A stretch of DNA of 64,000 bases. Origin: an uncultured Oscillospiraceae bacterium. GTDB lineage: Bacteria > Bacillota > Clostridia > Oscillospirales > Oscillospiraceae. A program made the position numbers and the translations under genes. The notes beneath the pieces are model-generated. The model was not told the DNA's origin, made no database searches, and saw only the letters and a list, made by a program, of their open reading frames with translations. The DNA lies in assembly GCA_947626495.1 (NCBI GenBank), contig CANQSJ010000003.1:60316-124315 (forward strand). The letters are read 5' to 3'. Positions 10,844 through 20,247 of the stretch are shown here, piece after piece. Each line of letters opens with the position of its first letter. The stretch's first letter is position 1.

Positions 10844-11662
10844 ATGAGCGAACAATGTTCCCATAATTGCGACAGCTGCGGCGCCGACTGCGCCCAGCGC
10901 CAGAGCCCGGCCAGCCTTCTGGAGCCGGTCAACGAGCTGTCCCGGATCGGCCGGGTCATCGCCGTGGTCAGCGGCAAGGGCGGCGTGGGCAAGAGCACCG
11001 TCACCTCCATGCTGGCGGTGGCCGCCGCCCGCAGCGGCAAGCGGGTGGGTATCCTGGACGCGGACATCACTGGTCCCTCCATCCCCACCGCCTTCGGCGT
11101 CCACGGCCGGCCCTACGGCACCGAGCAGGGCATGCCCGCGCTGGTGAGCCGGGACGGCGTCGCGCTGATGAGCATCAACCTTCTTCTGGACAACCAGACC
11201 GATCCGGTGGTCTGGCGGGGTCCGGTCATTGCCTCGGCGGTGAAGCAGTTCTGGACCGACGTGATCTGGGGCGAGCTGGATTACCTGTTTGTGGACATGC
11301 CTCCCGGGACCGGGGACGTGCCGCTGACGGTGTTCCAGTCCCTGCCGGTGAACGGCGCGGTGGTGGTCACCACCCCCCAGGAGCTGGTGGGCATGATTGT
11401 GGAGAAGGCTGTGAACATGGCCCGGATGATGGACGTGCCGGTGGTGGGCATGGTGGAAAACATGGCCTGGTACGAGTGCCCCTGCTGCGGCCAAAAGCTG
11501 CCCATCTTCGGCGAGAGCCATCTGCAGGACATCGGCGAGCGCTTCGGCGTGGACAACCTGGCCAGCCTGCCCCTGGACCCGGCGGTGGCGTCGCTGTTCG
11601 ACCAGGGCCGGGTGGAGGACGCGGACATCTCCCGGCTGTGGGAGTTTGCCAAAAAGCTGTAA
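10844..11662 (+). CDS. Mrp/NBP35-type Fe-S cluster carrier ATPase
   Basis: 272 aa. A deviant Walker A, SGKGGVGKS (about 43-51), places it in the Mrp/ApbC/NBP35 P-loop group that holds and transfers Fe-S clusters. The N-terminus has a Cys cluster (Cys 5, 10, 12, 16) as in NBP35-like members. The C-terminal half has ECPCCGQK, the CxxC expected to bind a bridging cluster between subunits. DMPPGTGD (Walker B region) is intact. The ATG at 10844 is preferred over one 18 nt upstream because AGGAG is correctly spaced for it. A role in maturing Fe-S enzymes such as the hydrogenase is plausible but not shown. A response regulator follows after 12 nt. Confidence 0.9.
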   Translation: MSEQCSHNCDSCGADCAQRQSPASLLEPVNELSRIGRVIAVVSGKGGVGKSTVTSMLAVAAARSGKRVGILDADITGPSIPTAFGVHGRPYGTEQGMPALVSRDGVALMSINLLLDNQTDPVVWRGPVIASAVKQFWTDVIWGELDYLFVDMPPGTGDVPLTVFQSLPVNGAVVVTTPQELVGMIVEKAVNMARMMDVPVVGMVENMAWYECPCCGQKLPIFGESHLQDIGERFGVDNLASLPLDPAVASLFDQGRVEDADISRLWEFAKKL

Positions 11663-11674
11663 AGGACCGGCGGC

Positions 11675-12328
11675 ATGATACGCGTATTGGTGGTGGAGGA
11701 CGAAAAGCCCATCTCCGACCTGGTCCGCATGAGTCTGCAGAAGGCGGGCTATGAGTGCACCTGCGTCTATGACGGGCTGGCGGCGGCGGACGCGCTGGAG
11801 AAGGAGCGGTTCGATCTGGTCCTGCTGGACGTGATGCTGCCCGGGGTGGACGGCTTTGCCCTCATGGACTATATCCGGCCCATGGAGATCCCTGTGATCT
11901 TCCTGACGGCCAAGAACAACCTGGACGACCGGGTGCGGGGTCTGAAGATGGGGGCGGAGGACTATATCGTCAAGCCCTTTGAGGTGCTGGAGCTGCTGGC
12001 CCGGGTGGAGGTGGTGCTCCGCCGGTACAACAAGCTGGACGAGGTGCTGCGCGTGGGCGGGCTGGAGATCGACACCCGCTCCCTCACCGTGACCCGCGCC
12101 GGCGAGGAGATCCCTCTCACCGCCAAGGAGTTCGAGCTGCTGCTCCTGTTCGCCCGCAACCCGGGGGTGGCCCTGTACCGGGAGACCATCTATGAGCGGG
12201 TGTGGGGCGGCGACTATATGAGCGGCAGCCGCACGGTGGATCTGCACGTGCAGCGGCTGCGCCGGAAGGTGGGCTGGGAGGACCGGCTGGTGGCGCTGCC
12301 CAAGGTGGGCTACCGGCTGGAGGCCTGA
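11675..12328 (+). CDS. OmpR/PhoB-family response regulator
   Basis: 217 aa. The receiver domain (about 1-115) has the acidic pocket EDE at 8-10, phospho-acceptor Asp 52 in LLDVMLPG, and the conserved Thr and Lys in FLTAK and YIVKPFE. The winged-helix DNA-binding domain (about 125-217) ends in SGSRTVDLHVQRLRRKVG, typical of the OmpR/PhoB class. It lies 12 nt after the Mrp ATPase and 11 nt before its cognate kinase, so the three are probably one transcript. Its targets are unknown; the lipoprotein at the end of the operon suggests envelope sensing. Confidence 0.93.
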   Translation: MIRVLVVEDEKPISDLVRMSLQKAGYECTCVYDGLAAADALEKERFDLVLLDVMLPGVDGFALMDYIRPMEIPVIFLTAKNNLDDRVRGLKMGAEDYIVKPFEVLELLARVEVVLRRYNKLDEVLRVGGLEIDTRSLTVTRAGEEIPLTAKEFELLLLFARNPGVALYRETIYERVWGGDYMSGSRTVDLHVQRLRRKVGWEDRLVALPKVGYRLEA

Positions 12329-12339
12329 GAGAAGAGAAG

Positions 12340-13737
12340 ATGAAGTTTCGCCTGCGGATGACGCTGTGCATCGTGATGCTCCTGGCCCTGGTGTTCGGGG
12401 CCGGGGGCAGCATGCTCATATCCGTCTCCTTCCGGGAGAGTCTGGACAGCGAGCAGGCCCTCGCCGTGCGCAGCCACCGGGTGCTGGGCAATACCCTGGT
12501 CCTGGCCAACAACATCTCCGCCCAGACCGGCTATGCCGGGCTGGTGGATACCCTGCGCCAGCTGGACGGCCAGGGGGAGTCCATGTGGAGCGGCCTGCGG
12601 CTGTCGGACGGGGAGAGAAACCTCTATCAGAGCGGGAGTCTGCCCTACGACGGAACCGCGGCGGAGGAGCCGGGCAAGTGCTATGTGCGCCTTTATGAGA
12701 ACGACGGGGTGGGCATCCTGCAGGTGTCCGGCATGATCCAGGTAAACGGCGGCGCGTCGCTCACCCTGGACGCGGGCTACAGCGTGTCCCACCTCTATTC
12801 CGTCCGCCAGATCCAGCTGAGCATCTATTACCGGCTGCTGGCGGCGGTGGTGGTCCTGGGGGCGGTGATGAGCTGGGCGCTGTCGGTGCTGCTGACCCGG
12901 CCGCTGTACCAGCTCGGCCGCGTCACCCGCCAGATCGCAAACGGCAATCTCTCCAGCCGGGCCAACATCCACTCCGGCGACGAGTTCGAACAGCTGGCGG
13001 CGGATTTCAACCGCATGACCGACCGGGTGGAGGAGGACATGGCCGCCCTCCAGGACGCCATGCGCCGGCAGGAGGAGTTCATGGGCTCCTTCGCCCATGA
13101 GATGAAGACCCCCATGACCTCCATCATCGGCTACGCCGATCTGCTCCGGGGCCAGAGCCTGCCCCCGGCGGATCAGCAGCGGGCCGCCAACTACATCTTC
13201 TCCGAGGGCCGGCGGCTGGAGAGCCTGTCGCTGAAGCTCTTGGACCTGCTGGTGCTGCGCAAGCGGGATTTCTCCCTGACGGAGGGCTCCCCCGCGGCGG
13301 TGATCCAGTCGCTGGTGAAGGTGCTGCGGCCGGCCATGGCGGAGCGGGACGTGACGCTCCAGTGCCGGTGCGAGCCGGGCCAGTGCCGGATGGAGCCGGA
13401 TCTGGTGAAGAGCCTGGTGATCAATCTGATCGACAACGCCCGCAAGGCCATGGACGGGCCGGGGAACGTGTTCGTGCTGTCGGAGATGACCGAGTCCGGC
13501 TGCCGCATCCGGGTGGTGGACAACGGCCGGGGCATGCCCGCGGCGGAGATCAGCCGGATCACCGAGGCCTTTTACCGGGTGGACAAGTCCCGCTCCCGGG
13601 CCCAGGGGGGCGTGGGACTGGGGCTGGCCCTGTGCCAGGAGATCGTGGGGCTGCATGAGGGGACCATGACCTTCCAGAGCGCCGAGGGCAAGGGCACCAT
13701 CGTGACGGTGACGCTGAACGGAGGCCGGACGCTATGA
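12340..13737 (+). CDS. Membrane sensor histidine kinase
   Basis: 465 aa. Transmembrane segment about 8-30, an extracytoplasmic sensor region about 31-162, a second transmembrane segment about 165-187, a HAMP linker to about 240, then the H-box SFAHEMKTPMTSIIGY with His 253. The ATPase has the N-box LVINLIDNARKAMD, the G1 box VVDNGRGMP and the G2 region GGVGLGLALCQEIV. The ATG at 12340 is the first with a suitable position (weak AGAGAAG site). It phosphorylates the regulator encoded just upstream. Its last codons overlap the next gene's ATG (ATGA). Confidence 0.92.
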   Translation: MKFRLRMTLCIVMLLALVFGAGGSMLISVSFRESLDSEQALAVRSHRVLGNTLVLANNISAQTGYAGLVDTLRQLDGQGESMWSGLRLSDGERNLYQSGSLPYDGTAAEEPGKCYVRLYENDGVGILQVSGMIQVNGGASLTLDAGYSVSHLYSVRQIQLSIYYRLLAAVVVLGAVMSWALSVLLTRPLYQLGRVTRQIANGNLSSRANIHSGDEFEQLAADFNRMTDRVEEDMAALQDAMRRQEEFMGSFAHEMKTPMTSIIGYADLLRGQSLPPADQQRAANYIFSEGRRLESLSLKLLDLLVLRKRDFSLTEGSPAAVIQSLVKVLRPAMAERDVTLQCRCEPGQCRMEPDLVKSLVINLIDNARKAMDGPGNVFVLSEMTESGCRIRVVDNGRGMPAAEISRITEAFYRVDKSRSRAQGGVGLGLALCQEIVGLHEGTMTFQSAEGKGTIVTVTLNGGRTL

Positions 13738-14609
13738 GGAGAAAGACGGTGATCTGGCTGCTGGTGACGGCGCTGGTGGTGGCGGGGTGCGCCCTGCTGC
13801 CGGAGGCGGCGCTGCACGTTCAGGACGTGCGCCTGGAGAAGGACGTCCTGACCCAGGACGTGGCGGCGCTGGATCTGGAGCTCATCAGCGAGCTGAGTCT
13901 GGAGGACACGCTGTATCTGGTCCAGAACGTCAGCTCCCGGGTGACGCTGGAGCGTGGCCGGGAGCTGACGGAGAGGGAGGCGTCCGACGACGCGGTCAGG
14001 CTGCTGTCAGAGCTGTTCCTCGAGCAGTTTGGCAACTATGTGACTGTGACCACGACCCACGGCACGCCGCAGCTGTTCGTGGGCGAGGGCGGCGAGAGCG
14101 TGGTACTGTGGCAGGTGGATGTGACGGGCTCCACCGCCGATCCCGCCGCCACGGGGTACGGCATCTATCCCGCCTGGGCGGACGAGTGGTTTGACCCGGG
14201 GGACAGGCCCTTTACCGCCACGCTCCTGGTGGACGAGCGCAGAGGCAGGGCGGTGGGCATGCGGATGCACTGGAACGATACGCCCGGCGCCGCCGCGGCC
14301 CCGGCGCCCACGGAGGGGCCGTATCCGACCCCCGGGAGCATGGCGGAGGCAGGCATGCCGGACCCGGCGGAGAAGCCGCTGGTGGGATGGGACGGCGTCA
14401 GCGCCGAGGATGCCTTCCAGAGCCTGCGCGCGGCGCTGATGTACACCATGTTCTCGGACCTGATCCAGAACGAATATCCCTTTGACGGGGAGTTGGTCAA
14501 CGAGGGGAACGGCCTGGTGTGGTACGCGACCACCAGCACCGGCGTGCACTTCACCGTGCCCAGCGTCTGGGACATGGAGCAGATCACTATCAACCCCTGG
14601 GACGGATAA
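13734..14609 (+). CDS. Lipoprotein-like protein co-encoded with the two-component system
   Basis: 291 aa. The N-terminus (MRRKTVIWLLVTALVVAGC) is a signal peptide with a lipobox ending at Cys 19. The rest is a soluble extracytoplasmic domain with a Pro/Ala-rich insert around residues 180-205. No family is recognised. It starts inside the kinase stop codon (4-nt overlap), so it is tightly coupled to the kinase and may be an accessory sensor or an output of the same signalling system. I see no plus-strand T-run after it; the palindrome at 14630-14657 may still stop transcription. Confidence 0.75.
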   Translation: MRRKTVIWLLVTALVVAGCALLPEAALHVQDVRLEKDVLTQDVAALDLELISELSLEDTLYLVQNVSSRVTLERGRELTEREASDDAVRLLSELFLEQFGNYVTVTTTHGTPQLFVGEGGESVVLWQVDVTGSTADPAATGYGIYPAWADEWFDPGDRPFTATLLVDERRGRAVGMRMHWNDTPGAAAAPAPTEGPYPTPGSMAEAGMPDPAEKPLVGWDGVSAEDAFQSLRAALMYTMFSDLIQNEYPFDGELVNEGNGLVWYATTSTGVHFTVPSVWDMEQITINPWDG

Positions 14610-14611
14610 GG

Positions 14612-14657
14612 CCGGAAAAAACGAAAAAAGGACCGCGCGCCCATGGGCGCGCGGTCC
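14612..14657 (-). terminator. Terminator of the ridA operon, minus strand
   Basis: A perfect 28-nt palindrome at 14630-14657 (GGACCGCGCGCCC arms) is followed on the minus strand by TTTTTT, CG, TTTTTT. The plus strand has no T-run. Confidence 0.85.
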
Positions 14658-14673
14658 CTCGCTGTCCGGAGGA

Positions 14674-15054
14674 TCACTTCAGCTCCGCGATGACCTCGAT
14701 CTCGCACAGGACCTGCTTGGGCAGCTCCTTTACCGCCACGCAGGAGCGGGCGGGCTTGCCGGTGAAGAACTGGCCGTACACGCCGTTGAAGGCGGCGAAG
14801 TCGCCCATGTCTGCCAAAAAGCAGGTGGTCTTCACCACGTCCTCAAAGGTGAGGCCGTTGGCCGCCAGAATGGCGCCCACGTTCTTGCAGGCCTGCTCGG
14901 CCTGCTCCTCGATGGTGGCGCCCACGATGGAGCCGTCGGCGGGGGACAGGGGGATCTGGCCGGAGGCGAACAGCAGCCCGCCCGCGGCGATGGCCTGGGA
15001 GTAGGGGCCGATGGCGGCCGGCGCGTTGGGAGTGGAGGTTTTTTTCATATTCAT
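14674..15054 (-). CDS. ridA: RidA family 2-iminobutanoate/2-iminopropanoate deaminase
   Basis: 126 aa, full length for the YjgF/YER057c/UK114 family. APAAIGPYSQAI at the N-terminus and the conserved Arg in GKPARSCVAVKELP, which binds the substrate carboxylate, are both present. RidA hydrolyses the reactive enamine/imine products released by PLP-dependent dehydratases. Its gene follows threonine deaminase by 42 nt in the same operon, so it very likely clears the 2-aminocrotonate made by that enzyme. Either the first ATG or one 6 nt later could be the start. A strong terminator follows. Confidence 0.95.
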   Translation of the reverse strand: MNMKKTSTPNAPAAIGPYSQAIAAGGLLFASGQIPLSPADGSIVGATIEEQAEQACKNVGAILAANGLTFEDVVKTTCFLADMGDFAAFNGVYGQFFTGKPARSCVAVKELPKQVLCEIEVIAELK

Positions 15055-15096
15055 GTCATCCTTTCGTCGTGTTGTGGTTTATAGCGACCCTGCGGC

Positions 15097-16290
15097 TCAG
15101 TCGCCGAGCAGGGGATAGCCCTGGGAACGGAGCGCCTCCCGGATCTGGAACACGTGGGCCTCGTCCCGGGTCTCCAGCACCATGGACACGGTGCAGGAGA
15201 CCACGTCCGCCCGGGCGTCCTCCCGGGCGTGGCGGATGCTGACGATGTTGGCCCCGGTGCGGGACACGATCTGCAGCAGGCCGATGAGGCTGCCCGGCCG
15301 GTCCGGCACCCGGGTGGTGAGATCCACGATCCGGCCGGACTTCACCAGGCCCGTGGTGATCACCCGGGACAGGGTGGTCACGTCCACGTTGCCGCCGGAC
15401 ACCACGCACACCGTCTTTTTCTCGGACACGTCCACCTTGTTGAACAGGCAGGCGGCCACCCCGGTGGCGCCGGCGCCCTCCGCTACGGTCTTCTGGTTTT
15501 CCATCAGCGAGAGGATGGCGGCGCAGATCTCGTCCTCGGTGACGGTGACGATCCGGTCCACATACTTCTGGCACAGCTCGAAGGTGAGCTTGCCCGGCGT
15601 GAGCACGTGGATGCCGTCGGCGATGGTGTCCCGGTCGGGGATGGTGACGATGTGCCCCGCGCGGCGGGAGGCGGCCATGGACCCGGCGGCCTCCGCCTGC
15701 ACGCCGATGACGCGGCAGGTGGGCTTGAGCGTCTTGACGGCCAGGGCCACGCCGCTGATGAGCCCGCCGCCGCCGATGGGGCAGACCACCTGCTCCACGT
15801 CGGGCAGCTGCTCCAGGATCTCCAGACCGATGGTCCCCTGGCCGGCGATCACGTAGGGGTCGTCGAAGGGGTGGGCGAAGGTATAGCCGTACTCCTCCGC
15901 CAGGCGGGCGGCCTCCCGGGCGGTGTCGTCGTAGACCCCGGGCACCAGCACCACCTCCGCGCCGTAGCTGCGGGTGGCCTCCACCTTGCTGATGGGCGCG
16001 CCGGCGGGCATGCAGATCACCGAGCGGATGCCCAGCTTGGAGGCGGACAGGGCGATGCCCTGGGCGTGGTTGCCGGCGGAGCAGGCGATGACGCCCCGGG
16101 CCGCCTCCTCGGGACGGAGGGAGCGGATCTTGTTGTAGGCGCCCCGGAGCTTGAACGCGCCGGTGAGCTGCAGGTTCTCCGCTTTGATGTAGATGTTCTT
16201 TCCCAGCCGGGGGGCGTTCTCCAGGGGCGTGCGCCGGGCGATGCCCCGCAGGGCGGCCTGGGCGTCCAGGATCATGTCAAAGGTCGGCAT
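15097..16290 (-). CDS. ilvA: Threonine ammonia-lyase with C-terminal ACT domain
   Basis: 397 aa. A PLP fold-type II enzyme: the Schiff-base Lys is K47 in GAFKLRGAYNK, and the phosphate-binding glycine loop is GGGGLISG near residue 175. A single ACT-like domain occupies about 325-397 (VPDRPGSLIGLLQIV). The length and single ACT domain fit the TIGR01127-type enzymes, which may be biosynthetic or catabolic. It converts threonine to 2-oxobutanoate and ammonia. It lies between a YdcF-like gene (21 nt upstream) and ridA. No isoleucine synthesis genes are nearby, so the physiological direction is open. Confidence 0.94.
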   Translation of the reverse strand: MPTFDMILDAQAALRGIARRTPLENAPRLGKNIYIKAENLQLTGAFKLRGAYNKIRSLRPEEAARGVIACSAGNHAQGIALSASKLGIRSVICMPAGAPISKVEATRSYGAEVVLVPGVYDDTAREAARLAEEYGYTFAHPFDDPYVIAGQGTIGLEILEQLPDVEQVVCPIGGGGLISGVALAVKTLKPTCRVIGVQAEAAGSMAASRRAGHIVTIPDRDTIADGIHVLTPGKLTFELCQKYVDRIVTVTEDEICAAILSLMENQKTVAEGAGATGVAACLFNKVDVSEKKTVCVVSGGNVDVTTLSRVITTGLVKSGRIVDLTTRVPDRPGSLIGLLQIVSRTGANIVSIRHAREDARADVVSCTVSMVLETRDEAHVFQIREALRSQGYPLLGD

Positions 16291-16311
16291 AGCGTTTGCG
16301 CATCCTTTCTT

Positions 16312-17055
16312 TCAGGGTCCGAAGACCCACAGCTTCCACATAGCGAAGGCCTCCCGGACGGCGTAGTTGAGGAACATCACGGGATTGCTGGTCCGGGCGG
16401 CCACGGGGACCGGCGTGCAGCCCAGCATTTGTGCCATGGCGCCCAGCCGGTGCAGATGGTACTCGCTGGAGAGAATGGCCACCCGTCCGGCGGGCCGGCC
16501 GTCCCGGTCGGCGAGCAGGGCCAGGGAGTTGGCGATGTTCTCATAGCTGTTCGTGGCCTGCTCCTCCAGAATGAGCCGGTCCGCCTCCACGCCCCGTTCT
16601 GTGAGCCAGAGGAACATGGCCCGGGCCTCGCTCAGATCCTCCCCCGGGCCCTGGCAGCCGGAGAGGACCGCGTCGGCGTCCGGGTTGGCCTGCAGCCAGT
16701 CCAGCGCCGCCCGCAGCCGGTCGGTCAGGGAGCGGCTGGGCACGGAGCCGTGCACCCCCGCCCCGCACACGATCAGGTGGGGCGCGGCGGTGTCCGCCGC
16801 GGAGCGGCAGTCCAGCAGCACCGGGACCTCCGCCGCGAGAAAGCAGCCCGCGCCTATAAGCAGTATCACGATCATGGTCATCCTCATCCGCCGGGCGGCG
16901 GCAGTATGGCGGCCGCTCAGCGCCCCGAACAGGGCCAGCACCGCCGCCAGGCCCAGAAACGCCAGCGCCATCATGCGGTAGCCCACCAGGGCGAAGGCAA
17001 ACAGGGCGCTGATCCCGGCGCTGCCGGCCGCGGCGATATAAAGTCCTTTTTTCAT
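16312..17055 (-). CDS. YdcF-like (DUF218) membrane protein
   Basis: 247 aa. Three N-terminal hydrophobic segments (about 3-20, 24-46, 57-78) precede a DUF218 domain with the usual order of motifs: LIVCGAGVHGSVPSRSLTDR, LSGCQG, a GED..EA..M block, and EEQATNSYENI. Relatives include SanA and ElyC-type envelope factors; their chemistry is poorly known. The ATG at 17055 overlaps the stop of the ABC-F gene (ATGA), so an in-frame ATG 21 nt further up is less likely. A role in envelope upkeep fits the neighbouring PBP and SEDS genes. Confidence 0.85.
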   Translation of the reverse strand: MKKGLYIAAAGSAGISALFAFALVGYRMMALAFLGLAAVLALFGALSGRHTAAARRMRMTMIVILLIGAGCFLAAEVPVLLDCRSAADTAAPHLIVCGAGVHGSVPSRSLTDRLRAALDWLQANPDADAVLSGCQGPGEDLSEARAMFLWLTERGVEADRLILEEQATNSYENIANSLALLADRDGRPAGRVAILSSEYHLHRLGAMAQMLGCTPVPVAARTSNPVMFLNYAVREAFAMWKLWVFGP

Positions 17056-18923
17056 TGCTCCGCCAGAGCCTCCCACTGCTCGTAGAGCCCGTCCAGCCGC
17101 TGCTGGAGAGCGTCCCGCTCCTCCGCCAGCTCCATCAGCTTCTCGTAATCGGCGGAGAACTGCTCCTCCCGGGCGGCCACGTCGGCCAGGGAGGCCTCCA
17201 GCTTTTCGATCTGGCTCTCCAGCCGGGCCATCTGCCGGGCCGGGTCGGCGGGGCGGGGGGCCTTGGGCCCCTTGGCGGGCCGGGGCTCCCTGTGCTTGGC
17301 GGCCAGTTCCAGCTCGGTGCGGCGGGCCTTATACTGCTGATACTCGGTATAGCCGCCGGCGAAGTCGGTGAGCGCGCCGTCCTTCAGCTCCCAGATCCGG
17401 GTGGCGAAGCGGTCGGTGAACCAGCGGTCGTGGCTGACGAACAGCAGCGTGCCGCCGTAATCGTCCAGAGCGCTCTCGATCCACTCCCGGCTGGCGATGT
17501 CCAGGTGGTTGGTCGGCTCGTCCAGGATGAGGAAGTTGATGTCGTCCTTCATGAGCATGCACAGCCGCAGCCGGCTCTGCTCCCCGCCGGAGAGGCTGCC
17601 CACGGTCTTGAACACGTCCTCGCCGGTGAAGTTGAAGGCCGCCAGCCGGTCCCGGGCCTGCTGGGGCTCGGCCTTGTCGTCGTAGATGAGGGTGTCCAGC
17701 AGCGTCCGCTCCGGGTGGGAGAAGGTGACCAGCTGGGGCAGATAGGCCGTGCGGATGGCGGGGCCCAGGCGGGTATAGCCCGCGTCGGGCGTCACCTCGC
17801 CCAGGATGATCTTCACCAGGGTGGATTTGCCGCTGCCGTTGTCGCCCATGACGGCCACCCGCTCCCCGGGCCGGATCAGCAGCTCCAGGTCCGAAAAGAG
17901 GGTCTTCTCTCCGAAGCTTTTGCCCAGCTCGTCGATGACGAGCACCTCGTCGCCGAAGAAATCCCGCTCCTTGAAGCGCACGTTCAGCTTCCGCTCCTTT
18001 TGCGGCTTGGGTGCCGTCTGGAGCCGGGCGATGCGCTTTTCCATGGAGAAGGCCCGCTTATAGAGCTTGTCGTTGCCTAGAAAGGCCCACAGCCGCAGAT
18101 CCCGCGCCGCCTGTTCCAGGTGGGCGATCTCCCGCTGGCTCTTCTCATACTGTCGGCGCAGCTCCTCGTACCGGCGCTGCTTCTCCGCGATATAAAAGCT
18201 GTAGGCCCCGGCATAGAACCGGCACACGCCGTTTTCCAGCTCGATGGTCCGCTGGGCCACGGTGTCCAAAAACCACCGGTCGTGGCTGACCGTGAGGACG
18301 GTGCCCTTGAATCGGAGCAGAAACTCCTCCAGCCACTGGGTGCTCTTTAGGTCCAGGTGGTTGGTGGGCTCATCCAGCAGCAGGATGTCCGTGTCCTCTA
18401 AGAGCAGCCGGGCCAGATTCACCCGGGTCTTCTCCCCGCCGGACAGGCTCTCGAAGCTCTGCGAGCGCATGGCGGCGGACAGGTCCAGACCGCTGGCCAC
18501 CCGCTCACGCTCGTAGTCGGCGCTATAGCCCCCCAGCCGGTCGTATTCCGCGGCCAGCGCGTCGTACCGCGCCAGGGTCGGGGCGGAGGAGTCGGTCTGC
18601 ATGGCGGCCTCCAGGGCGGCCATCTTCTCCTTAATCTCGTCCAGATGCCGGTGGGCGGAGCGGAGCACGTCCTCCACGGTGTAGCCGTCGGGATAGACGG
18701 GGATCTGGGAGATGAGGCCGATCCGCTTGCCGGAGGCCAGGACCACCGTCCCCTCGTCCGGCTCCAGCGCCCCGGTGAGGATGCGCAGCAGGGTGGTCTT
18801 GCCGGCGCCGTTGGCGCCCAGCAGCGCCACCCGCTCCCCGGCCTGGACGTCAAAGCTGACGCCACGGAGGATCTCCGTGCCGCCGAAGCTCTTTTTTACG
18901 TTTTGCAGGGATATGTCGATCAC
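17052..18923 (-). CDS. ABC-F family ATPase
   Basis: 623 aa. Two ABC domains without membrane segments. Walker A is GANGAGKTT (about 36-44) and GDNGSGKST (about 350). Signature motifs LSGGEKTRVNLARLL and LSGGEQSRLRLCML are each followed by a DEPTNHLD Walker B. Between the domains is a charged helical arm and linker, and at the C-terminus a Lys/Glu-rich coiled coil (about 555-623). ABC-F proteins act on ribosomes as translation factors or in antibiotic protection; the subtype is not clear here. It starts at GTG 18923, because the ATG two bases earlier is out of frame, and lies one base after the PBP stop. Confidence 0.93.
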   Translation of the reverse strand: MIDISLQNVKKSFGGTEILRGVSFDVQAGERVALLGANGAGKTTLLRILTGALEPDEGTVVLASGKRIGLISQIPVYPDGYTVEDVLRSAHRHLDEIKEKMAALEAAMQTDSSAPTLARYDALAAEYDRLGGYSADYERERVASGLDLSAAMRSQSFESLSGGEKTRVNLARLLLEDTDILLLDEPTNHLDLKSTQWLEEFLLRFKGTVLTVSHDRWFLDTVAQRTIELENGVCRFYAGAYSFYIAEKQRRYEELRRQYEKSQREIAHLEQAARDLRLWAFLGNDKLYKRAFSMEKRIARLQTAPKPQKERKLNVRFKERDFFGDEVLVIDELGKSFGEKTLFSDLELLIRPGERVAVMGDNGSGKSTLVKIILGEVTPDAGYTRLGPAIRTAYLPQLVTFSHPERTLLDTLIYDDKAEPQQARDRLAAFNFTGEDVFKTVGSLSGGEQSRLRLCMLMKDDINFLILDEPTNHLDIASREWIESALDDYGGTLLFVSHDRWFTDRFATRIWELKDGALTDFAGGYTEYQQYKARRTELELAAKHREPRPAKGPKAPRPADPARQMARLESQIEKLEASLADVAAREEQFSADYEKLMELAEERDALQQRLDGLYEQWEALAEQ

Positions 18924-18924
18924 A

Positions 18925-20247
18925 TCAGTTACCTAATACCGCCACGGCCTTCTGCAGCACCGCATTGGCGATGGGGGCGGCCACATGGAAGCCGCCGCCG
19001 GCCCGCTCCGCGATCACCACGAAGGCGAGAGGCGCGTTGGCGTTGGTGATGAAGCCGGCGAACCAGGCGTGGGTGCCGCCGTAGGTCTCGGCGGTGCCGG
19101 TCTTGGCGTGCATCTCCAGTCCGGGGAAGTTGGCCGCGCCGTATTCATATTGGACGTTGTAGCTCATCATCTCCGACAGGGTCTGGGCGGTGGAGGCGTT
19201 CACCAGCTGCACCTGGTCGGGCTTTTCCCCGGCGAAAAGGGTGGGCTCCACGCACACGCCGCCGTTGGCGATGGCCCCGACGAACCGCAGGAAGGCGTAG
19301 GGGTTGATCAGGTCCTCGTACTGGCCGATGCCGGCCCAGGCCGCGTCGCCGTCCCCCTGGGCGGCGGGCACGCTGCCGGCGGCGGTGGGGATCTCGTCGG
19401 TGAGCTGATGTGCGGAGGTGAGGCCGTACGCCTCGGCGTAGCGGGCGATGGTGTCGCCCCCCAGCTGGCGGGCGATCTCGCCGAAGGCCACGTTGCAGGA
19501 GCAGGCCAGAGCCTGCTCGGCGGTGATGGTGCCGTGGTGGCCGGTGCACACGATGCGCTGGCCGCCGATGATGGTCTCGCCGCTGCAGGTGAAGGTCTGC
19601 TGCCAGATGTCGGGGATCTGCTCGATGGCGGCGGCCATAGTCACCAGCTTGAACACCGAGCCGGGGGTGAAGGTGGAGCTGATGGCCCGGTTGATGAAGG
19701 CCCCCTCATAGTCCGGGTCCTCCAGGTCGAAATCGACGCCTTGGGACGGGTCCCAGCCGGGGGCGGAGGTCATACACAGGATCTCGCCGGTCCGGTAGTT
19801 ATACACCAGCACGGCGCCCTTTTTTCCGCTGAGGGCGTCGGCGGCCGCGGCGGAGACGGCGCTGTCCAGCGTCAGCTCTATGGTGCCGCCGTCGATGGTG
19901 GTGCCGGTGAAGAAGGAGTAGTTGATCAGATCCGGCCGGTAATTGGAGAGGATGCTGGTGCCGATGTTGCCGGCCAGGTCCCCCACCACGTGCAGGCAGC
20001 CCCTGCGCACGGAGGCGTCGTCGGCATAGAGGAAGCTCCCCTCCCCGGCGGAGGCCAGCATGTCGCCGTTGCGGTCCAGCACGGCGCCCCGGTTCAGCAC
20101 GCCCTGGGTGTAGACGCTGTCGTTGGCGTAAAAGGCAGCCCAGTCGCCGCCGTCCCGGATCAGCCGGTAGAGGTAAACGCCCATGCCGCCGATCAGGATC
20201 GCCGCCAGCAGCAGCACGGCCAGGGCGCGGCCCGTCACTTTCTTCAT
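18925..20247 (-). CDS. Class B-like penicillin-binding transpeptidase
   Basis: 440 aa. One N-terminal membrane anchor (about 8-32) is followed by a short N-terminal region and a transpeptidase domain. The active-site motifs are complete: SxxK in FTPGSVFKLV, SxN in CSCNVAF, and KTGTAET. It is shorter than FtsI or PBP2 and lacks a PASTA domain. It cross-links peptidoglycan outside the cell, probably with the SEDS protein encoded immediately upstream, whose stop overlaps this start (ATGA). The SEDS-PBP pairing is well established for FtsW-FtsI and RodA-PBP2. Confidence 0.93.
   Translation of the reverse strand: MKKVTGRALAVLLLAAILIGGMGVYLYRLIRDGGDWAAFYANDSVYTQGVLNRGAVLDRNGDMLASAGEGSFLYADDASVRRGCLHVVGDLAGNIGTSILSNYRPDLINYSFFTGTTIDGGTIELTLDSAVSAAAADALSGKKGAVLVYNYRTGEILCMTSAPGWDPSQGVDFDLEDPDYEGAFINRAISSTFTPGSVFKLVTMAAAIEQIPDIWQQTFTCSGETIIGGQRIVCTGHHGTITAEQALACSCNVAFGEIARQLGGDTIARYAEAYGLTSAHQLTDEIPTAAGSVPAAQGDGDAAWAGIGQYEDLINPYAFLRFVGAIANGGVCVEPTLFAGEKPDQVQLVNASTAQTLSEMMSYNVQYEYGAANFPGLEMHAKTGTAETYGGTHAWFAGFITNANAPLAFVVIAERAGGGFHVAAPIANAVLQKAVAVLGN

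Noticed and set aside
15154..17085. 643-codon plus-strand frame over ilvA and the ydcF-like gene
   Set aside because: Antisense to two well-supported genes; low-complexity composition typical of a shadow frame.
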